A stretch of 64,000 nt of DNA from Deroplatys truncata (GCA_030765065.1 CM060975.1:260719816-260783815); one strand, 5' to 3'; positions 32,640-45,834 are shown, counted from the stretch's first letter. Program-made: numbers and translations. Notes: a model not told the origin generated them from the sequence alone.

Positions 32640-33950
32640 TAATATAAGCTACTTTTAAATTTGAAAAAAAAGTACAGGAACACTGGCTTAGTGTTTAACG
32701 TAGTTGTTTTTAGCACATTCACAACCAACCGATTTAATGTAGTTTTATTGCATACATTGGTTAATTCTGCAACCAACCTAAATGTATTGGATTTATCTTC
32801 ACTTGTGTGATAGGATGTTTTATAAATCTGTGGAGAAGACATCCGAAGGGTGCCCAACCTGGTATTTCCGAGTGCATGCTAATAAATCTGAAATAGTTTT
32901 AAATAAGTCTTCATCTATATACATAAGTTGAATATAAAAAGCGTAACTATTTCCTTTAACCAAGTTGCAGACAACTAAAATTCCTTTTAATACATTACAT
33001 TTTAATAAGGTACAATAAAAATACTTAAACCCCAGGGAACAATCGGTGAATAATTCAGTAAATTTAGATTTTTCGAGTTGTATGTGCATACGCAAACCAC
33101 AAGGGTGCTATTTAAAAGTAAATGTTATAACCCTGTTTCAGCTACTGCACTGGATTGCGTCATGATTTATATTGTGCTTATAATCATAATAACAAAAAGG
33201 GTACATGTATTTGTTTCCACAAGTTTCATTGAATTACGTATATTACAGTTATTCATTTATTTAGCTAAGCTAACCTGTGGACTTGGCACAGAAGAGTTGG
33301 GCTATGTAATCGGTAAATTATGATAAGGTTTTTGTGAGCTATTTATTTAAAGCACTTATATTTTTTTACCGATTTCAACCAATTTGAAATGCTTAAAAAA
33401 GTTTTGTTCATAATTAAACATTGTTTTACCTTTTATGCTAGAATAAACATGCTTAATTTCGTTGTATTTGTCAGATTGCAAGGACGATTGATAAAAACAT
33501 TCTTGCTATATTCTTAGTTCTTTGTCTTGTTGAATTCTTCACTGTTCACTTTTCGCACTATTTGTTAACAAGACGAATTTGAAATCACGTGATTGAATTA
33601 AAAGAATTAAAGTGACGAAATGAAACGTAAGGCTATTTCACCAAAATTATCAAATTGTCACAACTACGAACTCCATTTATCCAAAAATTCCCTCTCTCGC
33701 TCTCGCTCCTGCTCTCTCTCTCTCGCTCTCTCTCTCTCTTTTTCTTTCTCCCCCTCCCCCGCTCTCTCTGTAAATGGTAAAGTTGTATGTGTTATTTTCC
33801 TTCTTGATGTGGTTCTTGGAACAATCATGTTGCATTCGGTTCAACCGATTTGCATATCTCTAGTGTCTCATTGGAAAGCTTCTCTAAGCTTCTCGCCCAA
33901 TCCATGAAGGGAAAAATATAAAATTTTGGATACAGGAAATGAAATACTAA
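32640..33950. other. AT-rich stretch with (CT)n
   Basis: No gene is supported. A (CT)n/(TC)n microsatellite lies at 33688-33765. The 95-codon frame over it is low-complexity (S/L/R) and not a gene. Confidence 0.45.
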
Positions 33951-33959
33951 GCGGGAGAT

Positions 33960-34435
33960 ACTTTCTCGACAACATAACTGTAATATGTGGAGAAAGTTCT
34001 GTGTTCTAGAAAAAATTGGTATGGAGATTTCACCTAAAAGACATATTTTAAAGTTCCCTGCGCTAAAAAAAAAAGCGTTTTTAAAGAAAATCTGAGTGAT
34101 GCGTGCTCAAAGCAGAAAACTCGTATGAGAACCCAAACTTGGTATTTAAATTCATCTTCTAAGGGTGCGACACGAGGACTTCAAAGGAAGTTTCCCATTC
34201 CAAACTGTCCTCCGCGTGCAGAATTTTTCTCAAAACTGGCTCTAACGATTGTGATTAAAATATCTTCTGTTTGATATACTGACATGGGAATAAAACGTTT
34301 ATCTTGAATTTTCTGTAAATAGTCGTTCATTGTGGTTATGTTCTGGCAAATATGCAGAGAAGTATACGTGGAAAAAATATGGAGCTGCTTGTAATATAAA
34401 TTTCTGTTATACACAAGTATAATGCAGACTCAAGT
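33960..34435 (-). repeat. Family H repeat, decayed reverse copy
   Basis: It has GAGATTTCACC, AACTTGGTATTTAAATTC, GGGTGCGACACGAGGA, GGCTCTAACGATT, ATCTTGAATTTTCTG and a degraded end near 34430. Confidence 0.65.
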
Positions 34436-34439
34436 GGCA

Positions 34440-36140
34440 TGTACTGTGTAATATCGTGTTTACAACCATAAAAATGCACCTCCAACTCAAAGTTCGTGTA
34501 TTAAAATACTAATATGGATATTCCCTACCACTACACGAAAAATCTGTATTCATTTTTGGACATTTGTATAAGGAGATTGTTTTTAAACATTTGAATGCCT
34601 TGTTGGCTACCTGTGTGCTTATACTTAGCTGCAACAATATATGTATTCAAACCATTTCTGAAAACACCATGAATAAGGAGTATTTTTATAAAATGGAATA
34701 TTTTCCTACAAATGATTTATAACAAAGATACGAAAGTAAATTATAATGGATAGAGAATGTCGTGTGATATAGCACACATTTTTTTAACTACTTAATTCTT
34801 TTCAAGCATTATGGAATATTTATTGCTGTTTCTCCAGTGTGATTTAAAGCTTGTACCTCTAAGGATTTGGGAGATACGCCGTTTTAATAATTATTTTAAT
34901 TATTTTATTCGCTTACCTTTAAATGTCTCATTTATTTAGCTTTAAAATGCATTCAAAACGCTTACTACGTATTATGTAGATTATTACTAAAGATTGATAG
35001 CATTATGCTTTTTTAAAATATTTGAAAAATAATAACAACAAAATGGAATTTTTGAGCAGATCATTGCTTCCAATTTCATATCTTTAAAGCTACGTTTCAA
35101 ATTAAAATAGGTTGAATTTTAGTACAAAAAGCTAACGCAATTGTGATTCCCTAATATTTATTGAAGCTGAAACTTCTACTGTAATGTAAAAGAAAAAAAA
35201 ACTATAAAAATAGCCCTAAGTAGGAGCTAAGCTATCAAAATACTAATAAGCTGCGTTAAAATATGACTTCTTATTAGTTGAAGTGACAAAACAGTCAAAT
35301 CTTTCATACACACAAGTAAACTGTATAGAGGACTCGGTGTGTCTTCAGAAATTAAGCAAATTAATTTTAAAATTCCGAACGGTATTTGTTTACTTTTATT
35401 AAATTCTTTATAGTCTTTAAACGCGAAAGTTAGTGAACGGGATGGATGTAAGTATATTCGTGATAAGGGACCATACAAATATTAATTAAAAACGAATGAA
35501 CTTGGTGAAATAGATTTTTCACTTTCTTTGCTTACAAAGAGAGAAATCATTCGTCGGATTTGTTTTAGTAGCCTTTCATTTCCTGCTGTGGTTTTTATTT
35601 CTGTAGAGGGTTACAGGAAAACAAATGCCCAGCTTTTCGAACAATTTTTTAGAACATTTACTTTGCTCTCAGGCGTTTCCTTCCATCCGGTGCTAATGGA
35701 AAGTGTTATCTGTAAAATCTCTCCATTAGATCTGGAAGTGTTGACAAATTCCAGCTGCCTCAACAAACGCACGCAATGGCGTTTTAAAGAGCTCTGAACC
35801 TTAGAAGCCAGTTAGCAGTATTTAAATGCTTCAGAAGGTACTTAACAAGGAGTAACCGTGGAGTTACAGCTTGCCATTTGGAGTGTTGTAAATCAGGCTG
35901 ATAGGTTTATAATCTCTACTAATTTCATAAAGAGAATATTTGTAGACATTTAAATCCAAGCAATTTAAATAAACGATTACCATTTGTTTGTTTGTTTATA
36001 GGTATGTATGCATTTATGTATTTATTTGTCTACTTCCATAATACTACACAAAAATCTTAAAATTTTTAATACATTACTTTGAGTTACTATTTATTCTTTA
36101 GTCCATCATACATTTTAACACCATGGTTATTTATGCATGG
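34440..36140. other. AT-rich non-coding stretch
   Basis: No element or gene is recognised. An 89-codon plus frame at 35528-35797 shows no known motif. Confidence 0.4.
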
Positions 36141-36159
36141 TGGGTCATAAAAAATTCAT

Positions 36160-36400
36160 ATTGCTTTATTTTTCTAAACCATTTTTGCTCTTACCCTCCA
36201 CATATATTCTTCTATTTTTTATATCCCCCTCCTTTTGTATTTTCATTATCTCAACTTTTAATACTTCCTTGCTAACATTCTCCCATTCTTTAGGTAAGAA
36301 CTGATCTCTGAACAACTTAAGTTTCTTCACATTCAATTATATAATGCAAATAATTATCTGCCTCTCCACAAAGAGGACATCTTATAAAATGATTATATGA
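36160..36400 (-). pseudogene. LINE C-terminal zinc-finger remnant
   Basis: The minus-strand frame reads CPLCGEADNYLHYIIEC, giving Cys-x2-Cys-x7-His-x4-Cys, the zinc motif found after the RT domain in several non-LTR retrotransposon clades. The CPLC codons are at 36379-36368. After a frameshift the tail reads PKEWENVSKEVLKVE, continues KIQKEGDIKN, and ends at a TAA at 36168-36166. RT and endonuclease are absent. It is a 5'-truncated copy. Confidence 0.7.
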
Positions 36401-36599
36401 TATATAACACTTTTTTAGACCTCCTATTGAAATAGAACTTACAGAAGTAGCATGGTATGTATGCAATAGTTATACCAAGAAGTATAACCCACATATAATA
36501 AAGATTTGTTGTATTTCCTTTGTATCTTACAGTTCTTTAACACTGCATACTAAATAAGTATTATAAAAATAGTAAATAGTATACGCATAATACGAAAAA

Positions 36600-37430
36600 A
36601 TCCGATGTGTTACATTCACATAATTTTCTCTACCCTCTATCGCTTTTTGGTGCGTATACAAATTATTCTTACGAAAATGTATTTTCGTATATACTTAATT
36701 TTAATCAAGATAAATCTTTGCAGAAGTAGCTGCAATGCATACTTCCTTATAGATACAAAGGGAATAAAGATAGTCAACTTTTTTAGAACTGGACGCTATA
36801 TACTGGCCTTGGAAGTTCCGTACTCCTTCTACGACATCGTGAGAAACGGCTGAAAATTGACACGGGACAGAATGACCAAGTATTGAACAATTCGAATTAT
36901 TAATAACGGATATCTCGGAAATGGCTGATGCTACAAAAGTTATTTGATATTAATTATGTATTCTAAAGAGATCTATATTTTTTGTGCCTTACGTTTTCGT
37001 CTATCGCTTAGCGCTTAATTCCTTCCGAATGTAGTGTACTTCACAGGATATTCCCAGAAATTCAAGATAAACATTTTATTTGGCATATAAATATTTTTAA
37101 ATTATGATACTTTAATGAAAATCGTTAGCCATTTTTAGAAAAAAACTTTCAAAAAATCTTCCAGTTAAGGGATATTTTGAGGTGTGGAAATTTTTATGTC
37201 GCATTTTTAGAGGATACTGAACTTAAATGCAAAGATTGGTATTTCTCCGAACTTTCGTTTTAGAGTTATGCTGTTTAAACATACGCGGACCTTTTTCTAA
37301 AAGTGCTTTTTGGGGGTTAAGAAGACCTCAAAACATAACTTTCAGTGAAATATCTATATTTAATTTTTGAGAGGAATACAATACTTTCCCTACTTACTAT
37401 AAGTAGTAGAGAAAGTAAAGGTTGCTCAAG
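36600..37430 (+). repeat. Family H repeat, near-complete forward copy
   Basis: It runs from TCCGATGTGTTACATTCAC through CCCAGAAATTCAAGATAAAC, CGTTAGCCATTTTTAG, ATTGGTATTT, GGACCTTTTTCTAAAAGTGC and CCTCAAAAC to the hairpin ACTTTCCCTACTTACT / AGTAGTAGAGAAAGT (37383-37416). The length is about 0.83 kb. Confidence 0.78.
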
Positions 37431-38179
37431 CAATATTTATGATCAACAACCAAGAATATTATTTTTCTCGATGATTACAGACTACGCGGAATTTATATAA
37501 TGTTTAACTTGGTGGCTTAGGAGCGGGCAATTCCCATATTTATCATTTTCGCCTCTATGTAATTGTAAATTGAAGTCGGGATTTTTGTTTTATGTTAAAA
37601 CTATGTAGCCTTGTATGCTATAAAATAACTACGGGAGCAAAGACAAGGTATAAAGGGTAAACGTTTGAACTACAGTAATAATCTAAAATTTACTCGACCA
37701 TCAGATACACTTTTATCCGCTGTAGGATACTTAAAGAGTTCAATAAGTTGGAAGAATGTCCGAGGGAGTTTAAGGACATTGGAAATTAATCTTCAAATAT
37801 TTAATATCTATTTGTGGGGATTTCTCCCTGCTGATTGTGTATATCGCAGGGCTTCACGAAATTTTGAAGGGGCTGTTTCACCATAATATCTATAGTTTAT
37901 TATGTAACTATATCGTAAAAATACCGAGAAGGTAAATTAAATTAATTAAATCGTTATCAAGATTAAAAAGCCACCCGTGCAATCACGTAAGCCAACCTGT
38001 ATTTTATATCTTCTAATGTAGATATGTATTTTATGTATCTCAATTTTTTGCACCACGGGTATTGATTTGTTTTATTAATATATAATTATTACACACACGT
38101 AGGCTGTCAAAAGTGAAAAATAACATTTAAATAAAGTTATAGTGCAAATCAGAATTGAAAGTCAGTAAGAAGAAAAATA

Positions 38180-38860
38180 GAACAAAGTCTGATGTGTAAC
38201 ACGCGACTTTAGTAGCCATTTTGTACTACGCACGTATCCCTTACTTCTTGAACTATTCATTTACAAAATGATTCATCATACACATTTTATGATATTGCGA
38301 AAAATGCTTGCTTAGAAGTGCTATATGGATTTGATCTGTGCACGATGCGGAAACAAAGCATAACTGTCAGTATGACATGACAGTATTTATTACTGATCAG
38401 TTCATATATAAAGGAGAAAAAAACGCATTCTCCAAAGTGTTACATAGGGTGGTATAAACTACTTGCATAAATTGTAGCTCAAGAAATAAACCTCTCGGGT
38501 GCAGTTAAAATTATGAAAAATGTAATTTGACAGTGTTATAGATTTGAATGAGCCCTATGTTTTTTGGTGTATGGTTTTGTAGGTTTTCTGTTTCCCTATT
38601 ACATAATAGTCTAAGAACAGGAACTTCAAAACAGACATTTTTGATTTTCTATCCAAATGGTAATTAGGGGTCTAGATTTTCCTTAAAACCCACGCCATAT
38701 AAAATCTCTCTCTCATACACATACACAGACACTCACACTCACTTTTTCATTCGATTTAGGAGACTCCTTAAAATGTGTGTTTCCGCTGAAATAGCCCCAT
38801 ATCGAATTTTTAGATAACTTACAGAATGTTCTACCTTACAGAAAGTTAAACGATCATCAC
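38180..38860 (+). repeat. Family H repeat, diverged forward copy
   Basis: It starts AGTCTGATGTGTAACACG. Near its end are a CA-rich tract (38700-38740), GGAGACTCCTTAAAATG, TTTCCGCTGAAAT and ATCGAATTTTTAG. The middle is poorly conserved. Confidence 0.5.
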
Positions 38861-38869
38861 AAGTAAACA

Positions 38870-40600
38870 AATTCAGTTACAGTTTTCTATCCAAGGGTGG
38901 ATACTTCTGCAAACATAAGCTCTTCCATTCTTCCATCTGCAAGTCTTTGTGTCTTTCACCACGTGCGAGCTATTATTTATCTTAATGTTAGCTATACAAT
39001 GAAATCTTTTTCCTATCTACCATTCCTTCCATTGCATCTCCAAAAATACCTCTTCTCATCCAATGTCCCAAACCGTTTATCTTTATAATCACGTTCAGGA
39101 ATGATTTTCCTACGTTTATATTCTTTTTAAAACACGTTTATTGGTATTTGAATGCAAAATTCGCCTTTTAAGGAACGCGACTATTAATGTTGGTAATAAG
39201 TATAGCTGCTCGTTCTTCAAGCAATCCCCCTCCTACTTCACTCATATAATTCTAGGACTTGATTGACAAGTTATTTACTTCATCCCAAATGAGCGGTGGG
39301 TTATACTGTCTTTTATGTTCTTGCCAGATGAGTACTGTCAATGTTATCATGATGGCGTTGCATCAAGCTGGCGTAACTGTCCATTTATATAACTACGCTT
39401 TGTAACTACCATTCACGTCAGTGTCGTTATTAAGCAATGGTAAAAATAAATTACGTAATTATTTTGCTTGTTTCTGAAAGATTAATTATGGATTAAATAA
39501 TTTATTAAAATTGACCAATATATCCAAATAATACCCTGTTTCTAGATAATTTCTCCACCAATGGAGAAATGTTCAGCAGCGAGTTATTAAGAGAGTTCCT
39601 ATTTCTGTTGGCTGAAATTTTAGATTTCACTCCATGTCTAATTCAAAAGAAACTTTCGACGTAAATATTGTGGCTAATACAGGTGACTCGTTTCTCAACC
39701 CACCCCTACCTCTACGACAGAGGTTGTTCTAGCCTACCTCTCACTTTTAATGTCAATCCCAGCAGAAAGAATCCTTAAGAGACTTTACATCTGACAGCAG
39801 TATTCAGTCTTTCACCACATATAATGTGCGTTTCTTAGCATTTGTTTCAATCCAATTAGAGGGAGAAGTGAGGACTGAGTGGAATCAGTTTGTTCAATAA
39901 ATGTAGAACCCTTACGATCCAGGGGAGTGTTCACACAAGTGTACAATCAATCCTTTTTTTTTCCTTATCCATATTTAAAGTGTTTTAATAGCTTTTCCCC
40001 ACTTTGTCACAGCGTCCCGGTTTGCAAACTATAGAATGCCAAACTTCACACAAAGCACTTTACCAATTACTTACATTGACTACCACCAGAATGGTACTCA
40101 AAGCATTTAAAGCTAGAGATATAAACGAAACAAGATATTTTAACAAATGAGATCACCAGTTACTGCGAATCACACTTTAATTATTATTTAGGCACTCACC
40201 AAGGCACCAATGTTACTCTAGAGTCACTTTCGACACTCTCTCGATACAAACAGAACTGATTCGCAGAATCACAACTCACACTGAAATGAACTGAACTGCA
40301 CTGGCACTGTCCATTGTCCACAATGTTCTAGAAAGGAAGGTTACTAGGACATAGCGATTCCCGGTTGGGAGAGAGAGTTTTTCTTTAACTAAAATCACTC
40401 TCTATCCTCCTCACAGTCTGGAGTAAGAGCGAATCTGAGTGTGTCATGGTAAAAAGGAATGAATTTAACATTAAAACGTACAGCTCAACGAGTAATAAAA
40501 CCCAGTTTTCTTAAACCCGTCGATAGGAGCATAGCGGTTGTATACAGCTAAACAAATGAAACGAATAAAAACAACTGATCTGTTACATTCCATAACATGC
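38870..40600. other. Unassigned stretch
   Basis: No coding region is recognised. On the minus strand 40520-40000 has an LTR-like look: TTCTAGAACATTG, clustered CAGTT/TCAGT motifs, and GAGTAACA followed by TTGGTGCC. I could not find a second copy to define an LTR. Confidence 0.3.
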
Positions 40601-40611
40601 TCTTACTTCTG

Positions 40612-41460
40612 TCATTTATTACTTTCTCTACTAGGGGAAGTATTGTATTCACCCAAAAATTCGATACCGGGATTTCACCGGAAATATATGTTTTGAGGTC
40701 CCCTGAATAAAAAAAAAGCATTTTTTGAAACATGTCCGTGTGTGTGTGTGTCTGTGTGTCTGTGAACAGCATAACTCAGAAACGAACAGTCGGATAAACA
40801 CCAAACTTGGTATTTAGGTTCAGTATCTTTCAGAGATGCGACACGAAGGTTTTCAAGAAAATCCCCCCACCCCAGATTACCCTTTACATGGAACATTTTT
40901 CGAAAATTTTAATTTTCTCAAAAATGGCTATCGATTTTGATTCAAATAGCATATGTTTAAGATATTTTCATGACAAATGAAATGTATATCTCGAATTTTC
41001 TGGGAATGTCTCCAAAAGTGTTCTTCATTGTGAACGACTTCTGCATAACTGGTAAACCATAAGAGATAGACAAACTTTTACTGCACAAAAAATGTAGATC
41101 GCACTAAAATACACAATTTACGTCGTATACATTTTTTGTAGAGTGAAGCATTTTCGAGATATTGCTTGTTATTCCCTTAAATTTTCCAATACTTAATACT
41201 TTTTCTCAAATTCGTTATTCCTTTTTTTATGTCCTGGACATGCAAAGAGAATGGAATGCGCCACATAGCAACCAACGCTTAAAATATTTGACTATCGCTT
41301 ATAACCTACCATATTCCCCTTGCATCTACAAGAAAATTAGCAATAGGATTGACATCTCGATATCTCAATTAACATGAAGCATATGGAAAATAAACGTTTG
41401 TAAAAATAGTTTCTACAAGAGTGGAGAAGTCATGTGAGTGTAACATATCAGATTTTTTAT
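40612..41460 (-). repeat. Family H repeat, good reverse copy
   Basis: It begins TTACTTTCTCTACTAGGGGA with CACCCAAAAATTCGATACC, then TTTTGAGGTCCCCTGAAT, a (GT)n run (40738-40760), ACCAAACTTGGTATTTAGG, GATGCGACACGAAGG, ATGTATATCTCGAATTTTCTG, TTCGAGATATTGCTTG and CTGGACATGC. It ends GTGGAGAAGTCATGTGAGTG and ATCAGATTTTTT. The length is about 0.85 kb. Confidence 0.82.
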
Positions 41461-41461
41461 C

Positions 41462-41797
41462 TTGGATATGCAAAGAGTATTAATCTGTGGCAAAGGGAAT
41501 GGTGCTGCACCTAGCAACCAGCTATTAAGATATATGTCGATGCTTAAAGGCTACTGTATTTCTGTATTGCCCTTGCAAATACAAAACAAGGAGAACTTAG
41601 TAGGCCTTAAGTCATAGTCAAATATTCTTAGAACTATTCACCATGTTTAAAATGTAATTTTCTTTACATGTCAAAAGATCGTTTCTGCAAATATTTATCT
41701 CGATTAATATGAAATAGATGGAGAATAAGAGTTTGTAAAAATAGTTTGTACAAGAGTAGAGAAAGTCATGTGAGTGTAACACATCAGATTTTTTTAT
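41462..41797 (-). repeat. Family H repeat, partial reverse copy
   Basis: It has GGATATGCAAAGAG, CACCTAGCAACCAGC, TTTATCTCGATTAATATGAA, then the end GAGTAGAGAAAGTCATGTGAGTGTAACACATCAGATTT in two adjoining blocks. It is joined end-to-end with the preceding copy. Confidence 0.72.
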
Positions 41798-42565
41798 AAT
41801 ATTACAATCTATTCTTACGAAAGTTTTTCTATTTACTTCATATTCTTTAGATATACCTTTGCAGAAAGAGTCATTATATTGCATTGTAGGCACAAGCGTG
41901 ATTGAGAATACCTAATCGATAGTCAAATGTTTAAAGCGGGCCCCTATATGCTGGCCTTGAAATTTCATACACTTTCCTGAAATTGCAAGAAACAAATGAA
42001 TAGCGACAGAACATAAAAGAATGACAGAGTTGAAGTAATCAAACAAAAAAATAACGGATACTTACAAAACATTCGATTCCAAAACAAAGTGATAGTCAAT
42101 GAACTGTGCGTGTTAAAAGAGAACTTCATGTTTTGTGTAGCAAGATTTTGTTTATCTCTCATGGTTTATCAGTTATAAAAAGTACATAAATTGCCATTTG
42201 AATGAACAGGAATGGGAATAACCTGTTAAGTCCCATTTCATTTGTCATGAAAATATCTTAAACAAATGGAATTTTAATTAACATCGTTAGACTTTTGAAT
42301 AAATAAAGCTTTGGTGATTTGGGGCAGTGGGATTTTCAGGAAAATATATGTTATGTATCCTTGAAGGTGCTAAACTTAGGTATTTATCCAACTTTTTTAA
42401 TTTTAAGCTTTGCTGTTCACGAGCACACTCACTCCAACAGGAATGTGTTTTTTATTCAGGGAGTTCCATAACTGTATTTCCGATGAGATCTCGCTGTCGA
42501 ATTTTTTTTGTGGAATACAATATTTCCTTTACTTGCTATAGGTAAGTGGTAGAGAAAGCAATAAC
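41798..42565 (+). repeat. Family H repeat, forward copy
   Basis: It follows the previous reverse copy back-to-back. It contains ATTCTTACGAAAG, CATTTCATTTGTCATGAAAA, TTAATTAACATCGTTAG, TTCCGATGAGATCTCG, then the hairpin TTTCCTTTACTTGCTA / GGTAAGTGGTAGAGAAAG near 42520-42557. Confidence 0.75.
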
Positions 42566-42569
42566 TGCT

Positions 42570-43210
42570 TTCTGGAAGATATGGTAGAACGAAATGTACC
42601 TATTACGATGCAGAGAAGACTACAAGCGATATAGGCAGTCATAAGCCCGAAGAATCGTACAGAATAATCGTACAGCCGTGAAAATGAATGTTTTTTACAC
42701 TGCGGGGCGGATGTGTTTGATGACATGTGCTCAGCGGTACTAGTTCATCTCACGCAACACCGTACAGAGAATGTACAAGGCAATTCCCTTATCAATACCT
42801 CGGCACCATCAGTCACAAGTGTCTCATCATAACTTGTGCTGCCGTAGCGATATGTACATCAATCTTCCCCCTGCTTTTCCAATACCCATGGGCTTCTGTC
42901 CCTGTCGAGACACAAGACGACGGTATTGGATATGTTATTGCATTGAGGTCATAGGGCAGCCTGACATATTTTAAGGCGAAGGAATAGAGAAAAGAAAATG
43001 CAAGAATCTAATGGTCGCAACCAAACGACTAGTCATTTTACAAGTTGTTAATACAGAAGTTGGTGTTTCTGTCCGTTTCCTGTTAACCATAATGAATATT
43101 TAGAGATGTACGTTTCTTCTTCTTCTTTTGTTCCAAGCACTTAGGAGCATAAAAAGCCTGAGCCAAGTCTGATGAGTAGTGCATGCCTTGATATTACATA
43201 CTCTTTAGGA
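42570..43210. other. Unassigned stretch
   Basis: Two overlapping plus-strand frames (75 and 67 codons, 42727-42974) are the only open stretches. I recognise no domain. Confidence 0.35.
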
Positions 43211-43214
43211 AACA

Positions 43215-43951
43215 AAAGAACGTCAACTTAGCATTTTAAGCATAACGTACGAAACAAATCTAAGGTTACATTCACATGGCTTTATTCATCCATTCTTAAA
43301 CTATTACTAAAAAAGCTTAATCGAGATAAGAATTTGCATATTTCCTTGTAAGTGCAAGGTAATTAGATGAATAGAATAGGTTTAAGTGATAGATAAATAT
43401 TTTAAGAGCGGGTCGCTATATAATTGCATTGAAATTCTGTTCTCTGCATGACCACGAGGGAAAAAAGAAAGAAAAAGAAATGCGAGTTTTCTCTTGAGAA
43501 AAGTATAAGTAATAAAAAATTCAAACTAATTACAATTATCTTGAAAATGGTTAACACTGAAAAAAATGATTTGACACAAATTGAGTGCTTTAATAAGATA
43601 TAAAATTTTTATGGTGTCAGATTTAGTCTATCTCTTACGGTTTACTAGCTATACAAAACTCATTCAGGCTCTTCCTAGAAAATTCAAGATATACGTTATA
43701 TTTTTCATGAAGATATCTGAAAGGTATGGTATTTTAACCCAAATCGCCATATTGTGAGAAAGTAAAAAGAGAATGAAACATTTTTTATGTGAAGTGAGTT
43801 GTATCCATGGAGGTTTAAATTGTTTAAATACCCAAGTTTGACATTTAACTGACTTTTCGCTTTTGAGCTATGATTTTTACATCGCGCATAAACATCTTTT
43901 CCTAATTTATATTTATGGAATCTGTAACGATATAAATGACAATATTAAATA
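43215..43951 (+). repeat. Family H repeat, forward copy, left part
   Basis: It has GTTACATTCACATGGCTTT, TGACCACGAGG, CAAGATATACGTTATATTTT, the ACCCAAGTTTGACATTTAAC palindrome remnant and CATCTTTTCCTAA. The terminal part resumes after 44648. Confidence 0.68.
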
Positions 43952-44647
43952 TGTTGGGGTCGTTATGTGTGACGTACCTGGCGACTTGTGCGGGTGTCTT
44001 GTAGATTCGTGAGGTTGTTATGCATTGGCTTGGATAGTTCAGCGGTATGAGCAGTCCTTGACTCCTGTAAAAATATACTTATTTCTACGTATGTAGTCTC
44101 GGAAGAGAATAAAAATATTTTGGTTCCAGAACAGATTTCACATTCCTTTTCATTTCACACAAAATAAATAGCAACTTTCACAAACTAAATATACTTTTCA
44201 CTACTTTTATATAGTATATAAATGCAGTTACTAAACACATATAAGATGTTTAAACTAGTATCTGCGTAACGATATTTCGCACGCTAGCAAACGTAACTTT
44301 GCCTTGTGGAGACAAGCAAATGAGTGTGTTTCTAGCTTGACTTCACCTTAAGACATTTACGTAACATATTACTAGACAATTTAGTTTTCTGCAACCCTAT
44401 TGGTAGATGGCTGTTGCTATGCTAGCTCCATTTGGGTTATATGTAGATCTAACAATTTGCTTGCCATTATTTAACATTACTAAAGTCCGAATCACCTTAA
44501 TTTAACTTTGATTGCTATGAATCGTTGATATAATTTGAATTTTATTGTACCAACTCTATTTCTGACTTCCTTCTTGCTCATAATTTTCTCGAAAGCTTTC
44601 ATTAATTCTTATTTAATGGCATGTAACTTATGTGGCCACACGTATCA
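43952..44647. mobile_element. Possible second LTR-type insertion
   Basis: The insert starts TGTTGGGGTCG and ends CACACGTATCA, with AAATA directly before (43947-43951) and after (44648-44652). It separates two parts of one family H copy. TG...CA plus a 5-bp duplication suits an LTR. The duplication is AT-rich and could arise by chance. A/T-rich flanks on the left are not clearly family H, so the edges are uncertain. Confidence 0.35.
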
Positions 44648-44750
44648 AAATATTGTTTCAAATCTGAAAATCTGCATTTCCGGTAAAACATCGATAGGTA
44701 TCGAATTTTTCCTCTATGCATTTAAGTATTAGAGAAAGTAAAAGTGAATA
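44648..44750 (+). repeat. Family H repeat, forward copy, right end
   Basis: TTTCCGGTAAAACATCGATA, TATCGAATTTTTC and TTAGAGAAAGTAAAAG match the terminal part. One arm of the hairpin is lost. Confidence 0.6.
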
Positions 44751-44759
44751 TCTAGAACA

Positions 44760-45830
44760 TTATGGAATTATATACTACCCACTGTGAGACAAATTACCTA
44801 AGCCTTCCTCAGAGTAGAGTGGGCATAGAGACGGCCTTGCTGCGCAATTTGAAGCTGCGATCTCTACATGTGTGCGTTGCTTTAGACTCACTATCCTAGT
44901 TCTCGTTGACAGTTCCGGAACCTGATTAACTTGTTATGATAGGCTCTAGTTCGAGTAAAAGCTCAAAATATTTGAAACAGCGGAATCAGCATTTATAGTA
45001 CGGGAATTATGAACCAAAACTGTACACTGGTAATTATTCATGCATATTTTAGGTTATGGTCGTTCCAAACCAATGACAAACCGAAATAACATTTCTATCC
45101 GGAATACATTCTTGTGCAGCCCATAAATTTATATGTATTTAAAACCTCCTCTCAGCTGAGTTATCACATTCGGTAACAAAGAGGCCATATTCAAGTTAAA
45201 ATGTTTCCGATCCGCCCTCTAAATCACCAACGTTGCAAGAGTGTCAAAACTCTGCGTTGATATAGCATCGAATATCACCAGTCATCGCAGCAGGGGATGT
45301 TATCCGGTTGTTAAATTAAACAGACGGTAGCGTCGTGCGCGGGAACGCAACCCAAGTGGCCCAGTTTGGATAAAAAACATTGTTTGTATGAACGCCATGT
45401 TCGAGTTGTGCCACTAAATTGTTACCGAGGGTGAAAATTAATCAGAAGCTACACGTCAGGTTTCGTTACAGACTGGGCATAAGAGAAAACGAGTCCAATA
45501 CAATTCGTCATGGTACATTTAGCAAACATGCTCAAACTGGCCTTCTGGTTAAAATGTGCTATTTATGTCGAATACGATTTTATAACAAAACATATAATAA
45601 AATAAAATCTGAATATTCAACCCGGCATCTAGGTTACTATACCGGGGTATATATCCAAATTTTCTATTTATTGAATCAAATATTTCAATTCTTATATACA
45701 TTCATTTTACAGATTAAGTCTATAACTACTACCTAACTACAAACAAAGAAAATAACATTAAGTATTTTTGAAATGCTCCTGTTACTTTTATTTTTTCTTC
45801 TGCCTACACACACACACATATATATATAGT
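44760..45830. other. Unassigned stretch with (CA)n(TA)n
   Basis: A 105-codon plus frame (45419-45736) is basic and then I/F/Y-rich, with no recognised domain. A (CA)n(TA)n microsatellite lies near 45806-45831. Confidence 0.35.
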
Positions 45831-45834
45831 AGGC

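Noticed and set aside
33620-33907. 95-codon frame with Ser/Leu-rich run
   Set aside because: It is a translation of the (CT)n microsatellite.
44030-44075. tRNA-like A box (GGATAGTTCAGCGG)
   Set aside because: No B box follows at tRNA spacing. The sequence lies inside the candidate LTR insertion.
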